A DNA stretch of 64,000 nt from Terrirhizobium terrae (GCF_030323265.1 NZ_CP104992.1:1773501-1837500); one strand, 5' to 3'. Shown: positions 18,408 through 29,544, counted from the stretch's first letter. The notes: generated by a model not told the origin, from the sequence alone. Made by a program: numbers and translations.

Positions 18408-18685
18408 CTACTCCGCCGGCCACTGGCGCGCTGTGTGGATGACTGCGAGGATACGCACCGTGTCCTCGATCAAATCATAAACGATGAAGTAGCTTGGATG
18501 GACGAGCAGTTGTCTTGTGCCGGCGGCACGCCCCGATCGGCCTGATCGGGGAAGTGCGATAGTTGCTGTGAAGCCTTGGCGAAGACGTCATCCATGTCCG
18601 CCGCTGCGCCCGGATTGTCCTGACGGATATGGTCAAAGATGGTTCTGCGATCGCGCCGTGCGGGAAGCGTCCAGACAAGTCTCAT
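18408..18685 (-). CDS. ParE/RelE-family toxin, one frameshift
   Basis: A small toxin of 92 residues after repair. The N-terminus (MRLVWTLPARRDRRTIFDHI) and C-terminus (LVHPSYFIVYDLIEDTVRIL, then AVIHTARQWP) are typical of ParE. The frame breaks at the four-C run 18531-18534; one more base gives DRGRAAGTRQLLVHPSY. As sequenced it ends prematurely at 18470. It overlaps the antitoxin gene by four bases (ATGA) and converges with phnF, only three bases from its stop. ParE toxins usually target DNA gyrase. Confidence 0.85.
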
Positions 18686-18966
18686 CGCGCGGAGGATTTT
18701 CGGGCATTGTCTCGTAGCGTCGAAAACTCTGCCTCGATCTCGTCGCTGGAGATTACCTCTCCGGCATTCGCCGCATCGATACCGGCTTGAACTTTACGAC
18801 GAAACCATGCGTCGTAATCCGCAGCACCCTTTTGCTTTTCTATGTATCCACGCATAAGGTCGCGGAGCACATCCGCGTCATCTTTATGCTGCGCCCCGGT
18901 CGCTTCGCTGAAGGCCTTCTTCAGTTCTTCTTCGACCTGAAACGTAAATGTCGTCACATCGGCCAT
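18682..18966 (-). CDS. ParD-like antitoxin
   Basis: A 94-residue antitoxin starting at ATG 18966 (MADVTTFTFQVEEELKKAF). The N-terminal beta strand and helix pattern fits a ribbon-helix-helix/RelB-DinJ-type DNA-binding domain; the C-terminal half (DAWFRRKVQAGIDAANAGEV) is the usual toxin-wrapping helix with the conserved G-E-V/I-x-S. It is first in a two-gene operon with the toxin, as usual for type II modules. The frame is open ten codons further up, but the shorter start fits the family. Confidence 0.85.
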   Translation of the reverse strand: MADVTTFTFQVEEELKKAFSEATGAQHKDDADVLRDLMRGYIEKQKGAADYDAWFRRKVQAGIDAANAGEVISSDEIEAEFSTLRDNARKSSAR

Positions 18967-19026
18967 AGCTGCAATCCATGTGTCACGCTTCTCCAAGCTA
19001 ACACATGGATTGTCGAACGCTAAGCT

Positions 19027-19662
19027 TCAATGCGCGCCGGACATGTCGCCGAGGACTTCCTTCGATGCGACAGTGGAATCGGCGTTGAGAACGTAGACCA
19101 TCGGCACGCCGGTCGCGAGGTTGAGCTTCAGGATCTCTTCCTTGGTCAGCCGGTCGAGCACCATGACCAGCGAACGCAGCGAGTTGCCATGCGCGGCGAC
19201 CAGAACCTTTTCGCCGCGCAGCACGCGGGGCAGGATTTCCGTCAGGTAATAGGGCCAGACGCGGGCGCCGGTGTCGCGCAGGCTTTCGCCGCCCGGAGGC
19301 GGAACGTCATAGGATCGGCGCCAGATATGCACCTGCTCCTCGCCCCACTTGGCGCGGGCATCGTCCTTGTTGAGACCGGAGAGATCGCCATAGTCGCGTT
19401 CGTTGAGCGCCTGGTCACGGATCGTCTCCAGACCTTCCTGGCCGAGCTTGCCAAGCACGATCTTCAGCGTGTCCTGGGCGCGCTTCAGGTCGGATGTGAA
19501 GGCGATGTCGAACTTGATGCCGGTATCGGCGAGCGCCTGACCGCCGGTCTCTGCTTCCTGGATGCCGAGCGGGGTCAGCTCCGGGTCCTTCCAGCCGGTG
19601 AACAGGTTTTTGAGGTTCCAGTCGCTCTGGCCGTGGCGAACGAGGACGAGGGTACCGCTCAT
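19027..19662 (-). CDS. gpmA: 2,3-bisphosphoglycerate-dependent phosphoglycerate mutase
   Basis: A 211-residue glycolytic enzyme interconverting 3- and 2-phosphoglycerate. The catalytic phosphohistidine motif [12 protein letters not shown] is at the N-terminus, [15 protein letters not shown] follows, and the second histidine is in [16 protein letters not shown] 19662 is preceded by GGAGG at optimal spacing, which decides the start over the longer open frame. The gene follows dapB by 19 bp in the same direction, so they probably share a transcript. Confidence 0.95.
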   Translation of the reverse strand: MSGTLVLVRHGQSDWNLKNLFTGWKDPELTPLGIQEAETGGQALADTGIKFDIAFTSDLKRAQDTLKIVLGKLGQEGLETIRDQALNERDYGDLSGLNKDDARAKWGEEQVHIWRRSYDVPPPGGESLRDTGARVWPYYLTEILPRVLRGEKVLVAAHGNSLRSLVMVLDRLTKEEILKLNLATGVPMVYVLNADSTVASKEVLGDMSGAH

Positions 19663-19681
19663 TGAAAATTCCTCCAGGATT

Positions 19682-20500
19682 TTAAGAGAGCCCGAGCACG
19701 TCGAGCATGGAATAGAAACCGGGCTTCTTGTCGCGCGCCCAAAGCGCCGCGACAACCGCACCGCGGGCGAAGATCGTGCGGTCGCGGGCGCTGTGGGACA
19801 GCGTCACGAGCTCGCCTTCACCGGCGAGAATGACCGAGTGGTCGCCGACGACAGAGCCGCCGCGCAGCGTCGCAAAGCCGATCGTCCCGCCGGGACGGGG
19901 GCCGGTATGGCCGTCACGCACGCGCACAGACTGGGCGGCAAGATCGACGCCTCGACCCTGCGCCGCCGCCTCTCCAAGCAAAAGCGCGGTGCCCGAAGGT
20001 GCATCGACCTTGTGCTTGTGATGCATCTCGACGACTTCGATATCCCAGCCGTCTGCCGGCAACGCACGCGCCGCCTGCTTCGTCAGAACGCTGAGCAGAT
20101 TTACGCCGAGGCTCATATTGCCGGACTTGACGACACGAGCATGGCGGCCTGCGGCTGAAAACTTCTCTTCGTCGCCCGCCGAGCAGCCGGTCGTACCGAT
20201 CACATGCACGATCCGCGCCTGGGCGGCGAGGCCGGCAAAGGTAACGCTTGCGGCCGGCGCCGTGAAATCGACCACGCCTTCGGCATTCAGGAAGGCTTCG
20301 AGCGGATCACTGGTGACGGCCACGCCGATCGGTCCCAGACCGGCAAGCTCGCCTGCATCCTTGCCGACGAAGGGCGAGCCTTCGCGCTCGATGGCCGCAT
20401 GCAGCGTGACGCCGGTTGTCTCGTGAATGACGCGGATCAGGGCCTGGCCCATTCTTCCGCCGGCGCCAACCACTACCAGCTTCATGTCACTGCTACTCAT
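19682..20500 (-). CDS. dapB: 4-hydroxy-tetrahydrodipicolinate reductase
   Basis: A 272-residue enzyme of lysine/diaminopimelate synthesis. The NAD(P)-binding motif [15 protein letters not shown] starts near residue 10; the catalytic block [20 protein letters not shown] and [15 protein letters not shown] are diagnostic. The start MSSSDMKL or the second Met (five residues on) are both possible. It is upstream of gpmA and 24 bp downstream of an ABC exporter gene. Confidence 0.96.
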   Translation of the reverse strand: MSSSDMKLVVVGAGGRMGQALIRVIHETTGVTLHAAIEREGSPFVGKDAGELAGLGPIGVAVTSDPLEAFLNAEGVVDFTAPAASVTFAGLAAQARIVHVIGTTGCSAGDEEKFSAAGRHARVVKSGNMSLGVNLLSVLTKQAARALPADGWDIEVVEMHHKHKVDAPSGTALLLGEAAAQGRGVDLAAQSVRVRDGHTGPRPGGTIGFATLRGGSVVGDHSVILAGEGELVTLSHSARDRTIFARGAVVAALWARDKKPGFYSMLDVLGLS

Positions 20501-20524
20501 GTCCGGCCTGTCCTGCTCTATGCT

Positions 20525-22329
20525 TCAAGTATGTTCGGGTGCCTGCAGATTGTTGAGGCGAGCGTAAAGACCCTGTTTGCGCCGCGCAAGGTCCTCGTGG
20601 GTGCCTTCCTCGACGACCCGTCCGTCCTGCATCACGACGATCTTGTCCGCGTTGACGACGGTCGACAGCCTGTGTGCGATGACGATCACGGTGCGACCGC
20701 GCATGGCTGTATCGAGCGCCTTTTGCACCGCTGCTTCCGACTCGTTGTCGAGTGCGGAGGTCGCCTCGTCGAGCAGCAGGATCGGAGCATTTCGAACCAG
20801 CGCGCGGGCGATCGAGAGCCGCTGGCGCTGGCCGCCCGAAAGGGTCACGCCATTTTCGCCGACCGGGGTGTCATAGCCTTCCGGCTGCGACAGGATGAAG
20901 TCGTGGGCGTAAGCCAGCTTCGCCGCTTCTTCGACTTCTGCGTCGGTCGCATCAGGCCGTCCGTAGCGGATATTGTCGCGGATCGAGCCTTCGAAAAGGT
21001 ACGGCTGCTGCGACACGTAGGCGAGCTGGTGGCGCACGGACTTCTTGGTGACGTCGGCAATGTTCTGTCCGTCGACCAGGATCTCGCCTTCCGACGGATC
21101 ATAGAAGCGCGGGATGAGATTGATGATCGTGGACTTGCCCGCACCTGAGGGACCGACGAGCGCAGTCGTCTTTCCGCCCTCGGCAACGAGGTTCACGCCA
21201 CGCAGGATCGGCGCGCCGGTGGAATAGGAGAACACGACGTCCTTCAACTCGACCTTCGCCTCGCTGATGACGAGATCGCCGGCGCCGGGCTTTTCGCGCT
21301 GCTGCGGCTGCATGTCGAGAAGCGCGTAGATCATCTGCGCGTTGACAACGGCGCGATCCATCTGCACCTGCAGCTTGGCAAGGCGGCGGGCCGGGTCGTA
21401 GGCCATCAGCAAAGCGGTGACGAAGGCGAAGAACGCGCCTGGCGGAACGCCGTGATTGATCGACCGGAATGCCGCATAGGCGAGCACACTGGAGATCGCG
21501 AAGCCCGCGAATGTTTCCGTCAGCGGTGAAGTGCGTTCCGAAAGGCGCGCGATGCGGTTGGAGCGTGCCTCGGCTGTGCGAATGATCTTCTCGACCTTGC
21601 GCTCCAGTTCCTGCTCCATGGTGAAGGCCTTTACCACGGCAATGCCCTGGACGGTTTCCTGCATGGCGCCGAGAACGCGGCTGTTGATCTCGACGGATTC
21701 GCGGGTGGCAAGCCGCAGCCGGCGCGACACGTAGCGCAGCGCGTATAGAAGAGGCGGCGCAACGGCAAACACGATCAGCGTCAGCACCCAGTCCTTGGAA
21801 ATCATCACGCCGATCAGCGATACGAGCGTCAGCAGATCGCGGGCGGTCGAGGTGACCGTGAGGTTCATAACATCGCGAATGCCCGCGATATTCTGGCTGA
21901 CTTGGGCCGCCAGATGGGAGGAGCGCGCTTCGGAGAAGAAGCCGACCGACAGCGTCATCAGGTGGCTGTAGAGCCTCCGCTGATAGCGCGCCACGATGTT
22001 GTTGCTGATCTTCGACAGCGCAACCGCCTGGCCGTAAGTGGCAAAGCCCCTGAGGATGAAAGCGGCGAGGATCGCGCCACAGATCAGCCAGACCATGTCC
22101 GCCCGCCGGTTTGCGAACGCCTCGTTGACGACGGATTCCATGATCCACGCAGTAAACGCGGTGGACAGCGCCACCACGATCAGACAGGCAATCGCAAACA
22201 CGTAGCCGCGGACGTGATCTCGGCCGTTTTCCGAGATGATCCGCTTCAAGACGCTGACGACCGTGCCGGAATCGACATGGCGTTTTTTTCTTTTTCAGCC
22301 TTCAATAGAAAGTCCCGTTTCGGCGTCAT
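20525..22329 (-). CDS. MsbA-like ABC exporter, probable frameshift near start
   Basis: A fused membrane-ATPase half transporter of the lipid A/multidrug exporter group. Six membrane helices occupy the N-terminal half. The ATPase has Walker A VGPSGAGKSTIINLI, Q-loop QQPYLFEGSI, signature [15 protein letters not shown], Walker B ILLLDEATSALD and the H-loop IAHRLSTV, so it is catalytically intact. As given the frame starts at TTG 22249 (574 residues). Adding one A to the seven-A run (minus strand, 22283-22289) links it to ATG 22329 and an MTPKRDFLLKAEKEKKRHVD leader, which looks more natural. The true start is unresolved. The substrate is unknown. Confidence 0.9.
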
Positions 22330-22422
22330 GCCGCACTATATTCGAAGGGGCTTGTTACCCCCTCGGGCGGAGTTTTTCCAGACGATCCCGCCCAATTCGT
22401 TAATGCTGTTGCATTCCGGCAT

Positions 22423-23442
22423 TCACCGGCGCCAGCAGCGACCCTCGGTTGCGATACCATAGGCGGAGGGCGTGCGGGCATAGCTGGCAAGGCCGGCAAG
22501 TGCTGCCTGGGGGTGTGTGACGACGAAGGTCGGGATGGTCTTCATCAGATCCTGATGCGGCGCTTTGTCCTCGAACTCGGCACGGAATTTCGGCTTCTTG
22601 AGCTCCGAAAGGATTTTTGGCGAGATACCACCGCCGAGAAACACACCGCCGCGCGCCATGAAGATCAGCGCCAGATCGCCGGCAAGGCGGCCCAGATAAG
22701 ACACGAAAAGTTCGATCGTTTCGGCGGCCTGACCGTTCTTGCCGGCAAGACCTTCCTCGGTGACCTCTGGCGGGCTGTCGAGGCTGGGCGTGACGCCGTC
22801 GGCGGCGCAAACGGCACGGTAGATGTTGAGAAGACCGCGACCCGAAATGATCTCTTCTGCCGAGACACGACCTTCGATCCTGGCCAGATGCGGGAAGATC
22901 TGGTGATCGCGCTCCGAGCGAGGGCCGATATCCACATGGCCGCCTTCGCCCGGCACGGGAAACCAGGTGTCGCGCGCATGCAGAAGCCCGGCGACGCCGA
23001 GCCCGGTGCCGGGGCCAAGTACGACGCGGGTGGCGTCGATCGCCGGGGCATCCGGCCCAATCACTTCCCGATCCTTCTCGGTAAGCGAGGCCACAGCGAG
23101 CGCCTGCGCCTCGAAATCGTTGAGCACGAGCACGGCGTCGAAGCCGAGTTCGCCGATCATCTTCTTCGGCCGCACGATCCAGTCGCAATTGGTGAGATCG
23201 ATCTCGTCGCCGTCGATCGGGCCGGCCACCGCCAGGATCGCCGAGCGCGGCTTCGGCAGGTCGGAGCCGAACACCTTGTCGATGATCGCGTCGTCGATCG
23301 TCTCATAATCCGCCGTCTGCACATGGATGAAATCCGTGGCCTTGGTTTCGGCATCGACGAGCAAAGAGAAACGCGCATTGGTACCGCCGATATCGCCGAT
23401 CAGGATCGGAAAGGGCAGGGTGTCGGAATGAATGTCGGCCAT
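22423..23442 (-). CDS. glk: glucokinase
   Basis: A 339-residue glucokinase of the bacterial Glk family: ATP-binding [13 protein letters not shown], glucose-binding [25 protein letters not shown] and [20 protein letters not shown] are all present. ATG 23442 ([12 protein letters not shown]) gives the family N-terminus; the longer frame upstream overlaps mgsA. It is read in the same direction as mgsA, 19 bp after it, so the two glycolysis-linked genes may form an operon. Confidence 0.95.
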   Translation of the reverse strand: MADIHSDTLPFPILIGDIGGTNARFSLLVDAETKATDFIHVQTADYETIDDAIIDKVFGSDLPKPRSAILAVAGPIDGDEIDLTNCDWIVRPKKMIGELGFDAVLVLNDFEAQALAVASLTEKDREVIGPDAPAIDATRVVLGPGTGLGVAGLLHARDTWFPVPGEGGHVDIGPRSERDHQIFPHLARIEGRVSAEEIISGRGLLNIYRAVCAADGVTPSLDSPPEVTEEGLAGKNGQAAETIELFVSYLGRLAGDLALIFMARGGVFLGGGISPKILSELKKPKFRAEFEDKAPHQDLMKTIPTFVVTHPQAALAGLASYARTPSAYGIATEGRCWRR

Positions 23443-23461
23443 GATGGACGGATCTCGCGGA

Positions 23462-23839
23462 TTATTGAAAGGCAATAAAGTTTTCGGCGGTGGCGCGGTT
23501 GAGCGCCATCGGAATGTCGTAGACTGTGGCAAGCCGGGTCAGCGCCTTGACGTCGACGTCGTGGGGAAGTGCACTCAAGGGATCGATGAAGAAGATCAGC
23601 ATGCTGACATCGCCGGTGGCGATCATCGCGCCGATCTGCTGGTCGCCGCCGAGAGGTCCGCTCTTCAGTCGGGTGACATCCAGCCCGGGGCAGGCTTCCT
23701 GCACGCGGCCGCCGGTCGTGCCGGTCGCGACAATACGATATTTCGACAATGCGGCCTGATGGGCGCGGGCGAAATCCGCCATGTCGTCCTTTTTCTCGTC
23801 ATGCGCGATCAGCGCAATACAAGGCTGGACAGAATCCAA
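23462..23839 (-). CDS. mgsA: methylglyoxal synthase
   Basis: A 125-residue enzyme that converts dihydroxyacetone phosphate to methylglyoxal, a glycolytic bypass used under phosphate limitation. The conserved residues are in [11 protein letters not shown] (His and catalytic Asp region), [30 protein letters not shown] and [23 protein letters not shown] ribosome-binding site at about 23845-23851 is best placed for the TTG at 23839; GTG 23845 overlaps it and is less likely. It precedes glk. Confidence 0.92.
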   Translation of the reverse strand: MDSVQPCIALIAHDEKKDDMADFARAHQAALSKYRIVATGTTGGRVQEACPGLDVTRLKSGPLGGDQQIGAMIATGDVSMLIFFIDPLSALPHDVDVKALTRLATVYDIPMALNRATAENFIAFQ

Positions 23840-24050
23840 GGGCACTCCTCCACAAGGCCGAATTGATTGTCCGGCGCGCACGTCGAAGGGATGTAACTAG
23901 GGCGCGCCGACCTCGATGAACAACGTCCCGCAGCAGAAATCTTCTCCAATCTTCGCTGCGAAGCGTAGGCGTTCTAGCCTGCCGGGATGGATATGGGAAG
24001 GCTGGCGATCATGATGGCGTTCCGATCAACGCCAAGTGGTGGTGTGACCG

Positions 24051-25109
24051 TTAGCGCAGGGGTCGCTCGCGTGGCACTGGAACGTCAGCCGGCACATCCG
24101 TCGGATCGGCGGCGATGGCGTTGAGTTCGCCGACGGCTGCCGGTGCTGCCGTCTGGCTGGAATAGGCCATGGCCGGGCCGCCATAGGTGGCGTCTTCTTC
24201 CGAACGGGACCTTCCGGCAAGCACAGCCGAGCAGGCTTTGGGCAGGTCGGACAGCATGACTTGGCGCGGCTTGACCGGTTTCTTGTTCGGGTCGGCCGGT
24301 TTCGGCTTGGCCCAGGGCTCTTTGGTAAACCACCAGGCGAGCGCCTTGCTGTCGCAGTCGTCGGTGCTCGGCGTGGCCGCCTGTCGCTCGCAACCGGCCG
24401 CGCCCGGCGGGCAGTTCATGCGGATATGGAAATGCTCGTCATGCCCATAGATCGGTCGCACCTTGCCGAGCAGGCTGCGGTCGCCGGTCCAGGTCTCGCA
24501 GAGTTTCTTCTTGATCGCCGGATTGACGAAGACACGCTGCACCTGCGGATAGCTTGCCGCCTGCATGACGAGGCGCGCATGGGTACTGGTCCAGCGGCGG
24601 TTGTCGACGGTCAGGAACTTGCTCTTGTCGAGCATGGAGGTGAAGGGCATGTCCTCGCGCTGCTGCGCGCTCATGGCCTGCGCCGGCTTCGGTGTGAACC
24701 AGACATCCGCATCGAGACCGATCTGGTGCGAGGCGTGGCCGTTCAGCATCGGCCCGCCGCGAGGCTGAGAGATATCGCCGACCAGAATGCCGCTGCCCCA
24801 GCCGATTTGCGCCGCATCGCGCGAAAATTGTTCCAGAAGCTCGATCATCGCCGGATTGCCCCAGCGTCGGTTGCGTGACAGGCGCATTGCCTGCCAGGTC
24901 GGGCCATCGGTCGGCAGCGCGACCGCGCCGGACATGCAGCCCTTGGCGTAGAAACCCAGAGGCGCGGGCGATGCCGCATTCGGCAGTTTGACGCCGCCGA
25001 ACAACTGCTTGGCAGTTTTCGCCTCCTGGGCGGACGAAGTCTCGGCCATGCCGCCGCAGAGCATTGCCGCCGCCGTTAGTCCCAGGACGATTTTCGAGAT
25101 CGATTTCAT
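24051..25109 (-). CDS. mepA: penicillin-insensitive murein endopeptidase
   Basis: Periplasmic M74-family metallo-endopeptidase that cuts peptidoglycan cross-links. ATG 25109 starts a signal peptide (MKSISKIVLGLTAAAMLCGG, cleavage near SSAQ). Zinc ligands are visible in GHASHQIGLDADVWF and YGHDEHFHIRMNCP, with conserved cysteines elsewhere. It is about 352 residues; the last 60-70 after KPVKPRQVML are a Pro/Ala-rich tail beyond the catalytic core. An ATG five codons earlier is also in frame. Confidence 0.93.
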   Translation of the reverse strand: MKSISKIVLGLTAAAMLCGGMAETSSAQEAKTAKQLFGGVKLPNAASPAPLGFYAKGCMSGAVALPTDGPTWQAMRLSRNRRWGNPAMIELLEQFSRDAAQIGWGSGILVGDISQPRGGPMLNGHASHQIGLDADVWFTPKPAQAMSAQQREDMPFTSMLDKSKFLTVDNRRWTSTHARLVMQAASYPQVQRVFVNPAIKKKLCETWTGDRSLLGKVRPIYGHDEHFHIRMNCPPGAAGCERQAATPSTDDCDSKALAWWFTKEPWAKPKPADPNKKPVKPRQVMLSDLPKACSAVLAGRSRSEEDATYGGPAMAYSSQTAAPAAVGELNAIAADPTDVPADVPVPRERPLR

Positions 25110-25287
25110 ATGTGTCTGCCGCAAATCACTTCACCCTTGAGCTTACCGTGAAATGCGAATTTGGTGAAATGGAGATATATCCGTCGCGAGGAACGCGCGA
25201 TAAATCGCTTGTGAGCGGGCGCTCCTGTTTTTTGCCGTCATTTACCCTATGCTTCGCTGCAACGCGAAAGACACAAAGGGAAATGGA

Positions 25288-27132
25288 ATGGGTTTGGCTC
25301 AACGGTCCGCGGCACTTCTTCTCTCCATCGCATTGGGCGTCACCGCTCTCGGCTCTTCGGCCGGTGCACAGGATGGCGGGGAATGGAGAAACGGGATCGC
25401 AACCATCGGTGAGCTGAAATACAAGCCAGGCTTCACCCATTTCGACTACGTCAACGCCGAGGCGCCGAAAGGCGGTGCGTTGCGGCTCTCTGCTGAGGGC
25501 GCCTTTGACACGTTGAACCCGGCGCTTGCCAGGGGTGAGGCGGTTTCCGGTCTCGGCGGTGTCTTCGAAAGCCTGATGGTGGCATCAGACGACGAGCTGT
25601 CTTCCATGTACGGCCTGCTCGCAGAATCCGTGAAATACCCGCCGGATTATTCATCGGTAACCTTCAGGCTGCGGGCCGAAGCCAAATGGGCCGATGGCCA
25701 GCCGGTAACCCCCGAAGACGTGATCTTCAGCCTTGAGAGCGCCAAGAAGGGCGATCCGCAGATGGAGTTCTACTACCGCCACGTCACCAAGGCGGAAAAG
25801 ACCGGCGAGCGCGAGATCACTTTCACCTTCGATGAACCGAATAATCGTGAACTGCCGCAGATCGTCGGCCAGCTTGTGGTCGTTCCGAAGCATTGGTGGG
25901 AGGCAAATGGCGCCGATGGAAAGCCGCGCGATATCAGCCGTACCAGTCTCGAAATCCCGATGGGCTCCGGCCCCTACAAAGTGGCTTCGGTCTCGCCGGG
26001 CTCAGCGATCAATTACGAGCTTCGCGACGACTATTGGGGCAAGGATCTCAATGTGAATGTCGGCCAGCACAATTTCCGCACCGTCATCTATCGCTATTAC
26101 GCCGACCGCGAAGTGATGTTCGAGTCCTTCCGCTCCGGCAACGAGGACTACTGGTGGGAAAACCGCGCTCAGCGCTGGGCGACGGGCTACAACTTCCCGG
26201 CCGTGCAGCAGGGCCGCATCAAGCGCGATGAGGTGGAGAACGAATACCGCAAGGCCGGTGTCATGGTCGGCTTCATCTTCAACCTGCGCCGCGAGAAATT
26301 CGCCGATCCGAAGGTGCGTGAAGCCCTGAACTATGCCTTCGATTTCGAGGAATTGAAGCGCACCATCTTCTACAATTCCTATGACCGTATCGACAGCTTC
26401 TTCTATCGCACAGACCTTGCCTCATCTGGCCTGCCGGAAGGCCGGGAGCTGGAAATTCTCAATGAGGTGAAGGACAAGGTCCCGGCCGATGTCTTCACCA
26501 AGCCCTATGTCAATCCGGTCAACGGCGATCCGACCAAGCTGCGTGAGAACCTGCGCAAGGCCGTCGGCCTGCTGCGCGAAGCCGGTTACGATCTGAAGGG
26601 CAACCGTATGGTCAATGCCAAGACCGGCCAGCCGTTGTCCTTCGAGATCATGCTCGGCGGCCCGACGATCGAGCCGGTCGCACTGGCCTTTGCCCGCAAC
26701 CTGAAAATGATCGGTGTCGAGGCGACTGTGCGCAGCGTCGAACAGTCCCAGTTCACCAACCGCTGGCGCGCCCGCGATTTCGACGTCATGTATAACGGCT
26801 GGGCTGAGACGATCAATCCGGGCAACGAACAGGCGGAATTCTGGGGGTCGGATGCCGCCAAGCGCGAAGGTTCGCAGAACTACAGCGGCATCAGCGATCC
26901 CGGCGTCGATGCCCTGATCCGCAAAGTAATCTTCTCCAAGGACCGCGATGACCAAGTGGCAGCGGTCAAGGCGCTGGACCGCGTCCTGCTCGCCCATCAC
27001 ATCATCGTGCCGACCTATTCGTCGAAGACATCGCGCATCGCCTTCTGGGATACTGTCGCCCATCCAGATCCGCTGCCGGAATATTCGCTTGGACTGCCGA
27101 GCACCTGGTGGTCGACCAAGGCCGGCAAGTAA
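25288..27132 (+). CDS. yejA: YejA-type peptide ABC transporter substrate-binding protein
   Basis: A 614-residue family 5 extracellular solute-binding protein. ATG 25288 has an AGGGAA-type ribosome-binding site and starts a signal peptide (MGLAQRSAALLLSIALGVTA, cleavage after SAGAQ). Family blocks include LRAEAKWADGQPVTPEDVIF and NLRREKFADPKVREALNYAF. The downstream yejB, yejE and yejF complete the importer, which in other proteobacteria takes up oligopeptides and peptide antibiotics. A 175-bp gap before yejB carries no clear terminator. Confidence 0.9.
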   Translation: MGLAQRSAALLLSIALGVTALGSSAGAQDGGEWRNGIATIGELKYKPGFTHFDYVNAEAPKGGALRLSAEGAFDTLNPALARGEAVSGLGGVFESLMVASDDELSSMYGLLAESVKYPPDYSSVTFRLRAEAKWADGQPVTPEDVIFSLESAKKGDPQMEFYYRHVTKAEKTGEREITFTFDEPNNRELPQIVGQLVVVPKHWWEANGADGKPRDISRTSLEIPMGSGPYKVASVSPGSAINYELRDDYWGKDLNVNVGQHNFRTVIYRYYADREVMFESFRSGNEDYWWENRAQRWATGYNFPAVQQGRIKRDEVENEYRKAGVMVGFIFNLRREKFADPKVREALNYAFDFEELKRTIFYNSYDRIDSFFYRTDLASSGLPEGRELEILNEVKDKVPADVFTKPYVNPVNGDPTKLRENLRKAVGLLREAGYDLKGNRMVNAKTGQPLSFEIMLGGPTIEPVALAFARNLKMIGVEATVRSVEQSQFTNRWRARDFDVMYNGWAETINPGNEQAEFWGSDAAKREGSQNYSGISDPGVDALIRKVIFSKDRDDQVAAVKALDRVLLAHHIIVPTYSSKTSRIAFWDTVAHPDPLPEYSLGLPSTWWSTKAGK

Positions 27133-27307
27133 GGGCCGCGAATAAGGGCGAAGTCTTGCGCGGACCGGCCCGAACTGTTCCATATGGCGGATCGGCTGAT
27201 CTCGCTGGAGCGGCGAGGCAACGAACCAAGAGAATGAGGAAAGTCCGTTTGATACTTGCGCAGATCCGCGGTGAGGCAAAGCCTGCTCATCTTGATGGTG
27301 GGTTCTG

Positions 27308-28396
27308 ATGGGCGCCTATATTCTACGCCGTCTGCTGCTGATGATCCCGACTATCGTCGGCATCATGGCGATCTCTTTCCTCGTCGTGCAGTTCGCGCCG
27401 GGCGGCCCGGTCGAGCAGGTTATTGCCCAGATCCAGGGCCAGGGCGACAGTGCGGCCGACCGCCTGAGTGGTTCTGGCGGCGATCTATTCGGCCAGCAGG
27501 GCGGCAATGACGGCAATTATCGTGGCGCGCAGGGCCTCGATCCGGCCTTCATCGAGCAGCTGGAAAAGCAGTTCGGTTTCGACAAGCCACCGCTTACCCG
27601 CTTCCTCGACATGATGTGGAACTATATCCGCTTCGATTTCGGCGAGAGCTTCTTCCGCAACACCGCGGTCATCGACCTCATCATCGACAAGCTGCCGGTG
27701 TCGATCTCGCTCGGCTTCTGGATCCTGATCGTCTCCTACATGATCTCCATCCCGCTCGGCATCCGCAAGGCGGTGAAGGATGGCTCGGCTTTCGACGTCT
27801 GGACGTCGGGCATCGTCATCGTCGGTTATGCCGTGCCGGGCTTCCTCTTCGGCATTCTGCTGATCGTGCTCTTCGCCGGCGGGTCCTTCTTCGACTGGTT
27901 CCCGCTGCGCGGTTTGACCTCGGACAATTTCGATCAGCTTTCCTGGTGGCAGAAGATCATCGACTATTTCTGGCATCTCGCCCTGCCGCTGATCGCGCTG
28001 TCGCTTTCGGCCTTCGCGACGACGACGCTGTTGACCAAAAACTCGTTCATCGACGAGATCAAGAAGCAGTATGTCACGACCGCCCGCGCCAAGGGCCTGA
28101 ACGAGCGGCAGGTGCTTTACGGCCACGTCTTCCGTAACGCCATGCTGATCGTCATCGCCGGCTTCCCCGGCGCCTTCATCTCGGCCTTCTTCACCGGCTC
28201 GCTTCTAATCGAGAACATCTTCTCGCTCGATGGCCTTGGCCGTCTCGGCTACCTGTCGATCATCAACCGCGATTATCCGATTGTCTTCGGCACGCTCTAC
28301 ATCTTCTCGCTGATCGGGCTTTTCGTCAGCCTGATCTCCGACCTCATCTACACCTGGATCGACCCGCGCATCGATTTCGAGCGGAGGGACGTCTGA
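27308..28396 (+). CDS. yejB: peptide ABC transporter permease YejB
   Basis: A 362-residue inner-membrane permease of the DppB/YejB type. The first helix is at the N-terminus ([20 protein letters not shown]), with a Gly/Gln-rich periplasmic stretch at about residues 45-75 and the typical EAA-like loop ([20 protein letters not shown]) near residue 255. The C-terminal [20 protein letters not shown] is family-typical. Its TGA and the ATG of yejE share a base (TGATG at 28394-28398). Confidence 0.94.
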   Translation: MGAYILRRLLLMIPTIVGIMAISFLVVQFAPGGPVEQVIAQIQGQGDSAADRLSGSGGDLFGQQGGNDGNYRGAQGLDPAFIEQLEKQFGFDKPPLTRFLDMMWNYIRFDFGESFFRNTAVIDLIIDKLPVSISLGFWILIVSYMISIPLGIRKAVKDGSAFDVWTSGIVIVGYAVPGFLFGILLIVLFAGGSFFDWFPLRGLTSDNFDQLSWWQKIIDYFWHLALPLIALSLSAFATTTLLTKNSFIDEIKKQYVTTARAKGLNERQVLYGHVFRNAMLIVIAGFPGAFISAFFTGSLLIENIFSLDGLGRLGYLSIINRDYPIVFGTLYIFSLIGLFVSLISDLIYTWIDPRIDFERRDV

Positions 28397-29544
28397 TGGA
28401 AGCCTCAGCCGTGACCGCCGCAAACGCGCCCGTTGCAGCGCCGAAACGCCCGTGGATCTCGCCGGCCAACCAGCGTCGCCTGGCGAATTTCCGCGCCAAC
28501 AGGCGCGGCTACTGGTCGTTCTGGATTTTTCTGGTCCTGTTCTTCGCCAGCCTTTGCGCCGAATTTATTGCCAATGACCGGCCGATCATCGCCTCCTACA
28601 AGGGCGAAATTCTCTATCCGGTCTTCGTCGACTATCCGGAAGAGAAGTTTGGCGGCTTCCTGGCGACGACGGACTACCGCTCCGACTTCATCAGCCAGGA
28701 GATCGAGGCCAATGGCTGGATGGTCTGGCCGCCGATCCGTTATTCCTACCAGACGGTCAATTCGAACATCCCTCATTCGGCGCCGACGGAGCCCTTCTGG
28801 CTGATGGCGAAGGAAGACCGTTGCAAGGCCTATCCGCAGGGTGACCAGGACCCGAACTGCAACTGGAGCAACCTCAACTGGCTCGGCACGGATGACCAGG
28901 CGCGCGATGTGACGGCGCGGATGATCTATGGCTTCCGTATCTCGGTCCTGTTCGGCCTGGCGCTGACCATCGCGTCTGCCGTCATCGGCGTCACCGCCGG
29001 TGCCGTGCAGGGCTATTTCGGCGGTTGGACCGATCTCCTGATGCAGCGTTTCATCGAGATCTGGTCGTCGATGCCGGTCCTCTACATTCTGCTAATCATT
29101 GCCGCGATCCTGCCGCCGGGTTTCTTCGTCCTCCTCGGCATCATGCTTCTCTTCTCCTGGGTCGGCTTTGTCGGCGTGGTGCGGGCGGAGTTCCTGCGCG
29201 CCCGCAATTTCGAATATGTCCGGGCGGCCCGTGCGCTCGGCGTCGGCAACTGGACGATTATGTATCGTCACCTCCTGCCCAATGCGATGGTGGCGACTCT
29301 GACCTTCCTGCCCTTCATCCTGTCGGGATCGATCGCGACGCTCACCTCGCTCGACTTCCTCGGCGTCGGCATGCCGCCTGGCTCGCCGTCGCTCGGTGAG
29401 ATGATCGCTCAGGGCAAGAACAACCTGCAGGCACCGTGGCTCGGACTGACCGCCTTCTTCACCATGTCGATCATGATGTCGCTCCTGATCTTCATCGGCG
29501 AGGCCGTGCGCGATGCCTTCGACCCGAGAAAGACGTTCCGGTGA
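28396..29544 (+). CDS. yejE: peptide ABC transporter permease YejE
   Basis: A 382-residue partner permease. One helix at about 36-56 is followed by a long periplasmic region (residues about 60-150, including the paired cysteines in DRCKAYPQGDQDPNCNW), then the five-helix core with LGTDDQARDVTARMIYGFRI and the coupling loop FEYVRAARALGVGNWTIMYR. This is the usual YejE plan. Translationally coupled to yejB. In the expected order yejF should follow; instead a toxin-antitoxin pair intervenes. Confidence 0.94.
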   Translation: MEASAVTAANAPVAAPKRPWISPANQRRLANFRANRRGYWSFWIFLVLFFASLCAEFIANDRPIIASYKGEILYPVFVDYPEEKFGGFLATTDYRSDFISQEIEANGWMVWPPIRYSYQTVNSNIPHSAPTEPFWLMAKEDRCKAYPQGDQDPNCNWSNLNWLGTDDQARDVTARMIYGFRISVLFGLALTIASAVIGVTAGAVQGYFGGWTDLLMQRFIEIWSSMPVLYILLIIAAILPPGFFVLLGIMLLFSWVGFVGVVRAEFLRARNFEYVRAARALGVGNWTIMYRHLLPNAMVATLTFLPFILSGSIATLTSLDFLGVGMPPGSPSLGEMIAQGKNNLQAPWLGLTAFFTMSIMMSLLIFIGEAVRDAFDPRKTFR

